Of a stretch of 64,000 nucleotides of DNA, positions 63,052 to 64,000 are shown in pieces. This DNA comes from Pseudomonas sivasensis (GTDB lineage: Bacteria > Pseudomonadota > Gammaproteobacteria > Pseudomonadales > Pseudomonadaceae): NCBI RefSeq assembly GCF_013778505.1, contig NZ_JAAOWU010000003.1, forward strand, positions 248,001 through 312,000, read 5' to 3'. Position 1 is the stretch's first letter; every line of letters starts with the position of its first letter. The notes under the pieces are model-generated. The model made no database searches. It was not told the DNA's origin and worked only from the letters and a program-made list of their open reading frames with translations. Position numbers and translations under genes: made by a program.

Positions 63052-64000
63052 TCAGTACTTATAGTCGTTGAGCAAATCCTGCACGCTGGACGACGGCCAG
63101 CGCTTGTAGAACTTCAGCAGCTCGGCGGCGCGGTTGGTGAAGATGCCGTCGACGCCGGCTTTCATCACTTTCTCGAAATCCACTGGCTCATCCACGGTGT
63201 AGACATGCACCAGCAGACCTTTGTCGTGGGTCAGCTTGTTCATTTCAGGCTTCACCAGGTCCGAATAGCTCTGGTCGCCGTGGTCGGTCAGCTCGGCGGA
63301 TGGGCCGGTGCCTATAGCGCCGAGGCTCTTGGCTTCGTCGACCCATTTTTCGAACTCGGCGGCGTCTTTCGGTTCTTGCTTGGCGTAGTAGGCGGCCTTG
63401 GTCGGCTCGCCGGATTCGGCGAAGGTCTGCTTGGATTTCGGCTCGATGCTGCCTTCACCCACCCACAACAGCAGGATCTTCGGGGTGTTCGGCATTTCTT
63501 TCTGCAGCTCTTTGAGGCTGGCGGTCTCGAAGGTTTGCAGCACTACGCGGCCCTTGCCCTGGCCGACGCCGGTGTTGCTCTTGCCCAGCTTGGAGCCGGC
63601 GGAGCTCAACCAGCCTTTATCCAACAGCTTGTTTTTGAGGTCGGCTTCGATGCCCGGGAACTGCTTGGGCTCCTTGGTCTCGATGTACAGGCCGGGTTTG
63701 TGCTGCGGATTGCCTTCAGCGATCTTGATGATGTCGTCCAGGCTCAGGATCTTCAGACCGACGAAGCCTGGACGCGCGCGGTCCGGGTAGGCGGCGTTGA
63801 ACCAACTGCCGGCATCGAGGCTTTGCAGTTCCTTCCAAGTGAATTCGTTGGCCGGCGCGTCTTTGCGCTCGGGAAACTTGGTGGCCACATCGGTGGTGCG
63901 CTGCAGGTTGTTGTCGTGCAGGGCGAACAACACGCCGTCCTTGCTGCGCTGCAGGTCCAGTTCCAGGTAGTCGGCACCCAGGTCGCGCGCAACTTTGTAG
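63052..64000 (-). CDS. glycerophosphodiester phosphodiesterase (GlpQ-like), N-terminus beyond the window
   Basis: The frame continues past the right edge (the visible part is about 316 codons); the apparent start near 63933 is an internal TTG, since YLELDLQRSKDGVLFALHDNNLQRTTDV is contiguous GDPD sequence. The enzyme hydrolyses glycerophosphodiesters to sn-glycerol 3-phosphate and an alcohol. HD of ALHDNNLQRTTD and E of YIETKEPK are the catalytic/metal-binding residues. The periplasmic GlpQ type is likely from the segment order. Its true start and signal peptide are not visible. Confidence 0.87.
   Translation of the reverse strand, partial: YKVARDLGADYLELDLQRSKDGVLFALHDNNLQRTTDVATKFPERKDAPANEFTWKELQSLDAGSWFNAAYPDRARPGFVGLKILSLDDIIKIAEGNPQHKPGLYIETKEPKQFPGIEADLKNKLLDKGWLSSAGSKLGKSNTGVGQGKGRVVLQTFETASLKELQKEMPNTPKILLLWVGEGSIEPKSKQTFAESGEPTKAAYYAKQEPKDAAEFEKWVDEAKSLGAIGTGPSAELTDHGDQSYSDLVKPEMNKLTHDKGLLVHVYTVDEPVDFEKVMKAGVDGIFTNRAAELLKFYKRWPSSSVQDLLNDYKY

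Overview
This window is typical core chromosome of a fluorescent Pseudomonas, most likely of the P. fluorescens group. The evidence is high GC coding sequence, Pseudomonas-specific genes (bifA, hexR, gts glucose transporter, PA2169-like protein, fadD1/fadD2 pair) and many REP/REPIN palindromes built on GTGGGAGGGGGCTTGCCCCC, a sequence type familiar from P. fluorescens SBW25. I see no prophage, insertion sequence, CRISPR array, tRNA or rRNA. Coding density is high and the only gene-free stretch over 300 bp is 32108-32495.

Layout. 0-5 kb: the 3' end of arfB, a YhhS-type MFS exporter, two tiny ORFs, a DUF962 membrane protein, an AraC regulator and trkH. 5-14 kb: a block with the same order as the PA4370-PA4360 neighbourhood of P. 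aeruginosa: an imelysin lipoprotein (icmP-like), the c-di-GMP phosphodiesterase bifA, a 54-aa small protein, sodB, argO, an ACT-domain protein, argP, an NAD-dependent reductase and a membrane-anchored coiled-coil protein. 14-26.5 kb: glucose uptake and its conversion to pyruvate: an AGE-family sugar isomerase, gtsABCD, the porin oprB, a hexose-6-phosphate mutarotase, then hexR divergent from zwf-pgl-eda. edd, glk and gltR/gtrS, often near these genes, are absent here. 26.5-34.4 kb: a PLP enzyme, a DUF3820 protein, a PA2169-family protein behind a sigma-54 promoter, and fatty acid activation (phaJ1-like, lipase-like hydrolase, fadD2, fadD1).

34-42 kb: stress and housekeeping genes (CsbD, BrkB/YihY, peptide deformylase, an exported methyltransferase-like protein, a GNAT, a BdlA-like soluble chemoreceptor, a sugar-acid dehydrogenase and a GST). 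42-45.5 kb: the gluconate module gntR-gntK-gntT, with three GntR operators. 45.5-54 kb: alaC, a GyrI-like protein, a delta-60 repeat protein, a GNAT and three LysR regulators next to their likely targets (PACE efflux pump, SDR, pxpABC). 54-64 kb: 5-oxoprolinase pxpABC, a Pit phosphate transporter, a ZntB/CorA transporter, a FliA-driven chemoreceptor, a GAF histidine kinase, a PepSY protein and a glycerophosphodiesterase that runs off the right edge.

The central theme is carbohydrate catabolism: glucose enters through OprB and Gts, passes through Zwf-Pgl-Eda, and gluconate enters through GntT/GntK. The leaders of most of these genes, and of fadD2, carry AAnAAnAA motifs of the Crc/Hfq catabolite repression type. 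A 59-bp block with about 40 matching positions lies upstream of both the sugar isomerase gene and gtsA, suggesting a shared regulator. No convincingly novel multi-gene system is visible. The best leads are regulatory sites, small uncharacterised proteins and REPIN structures.
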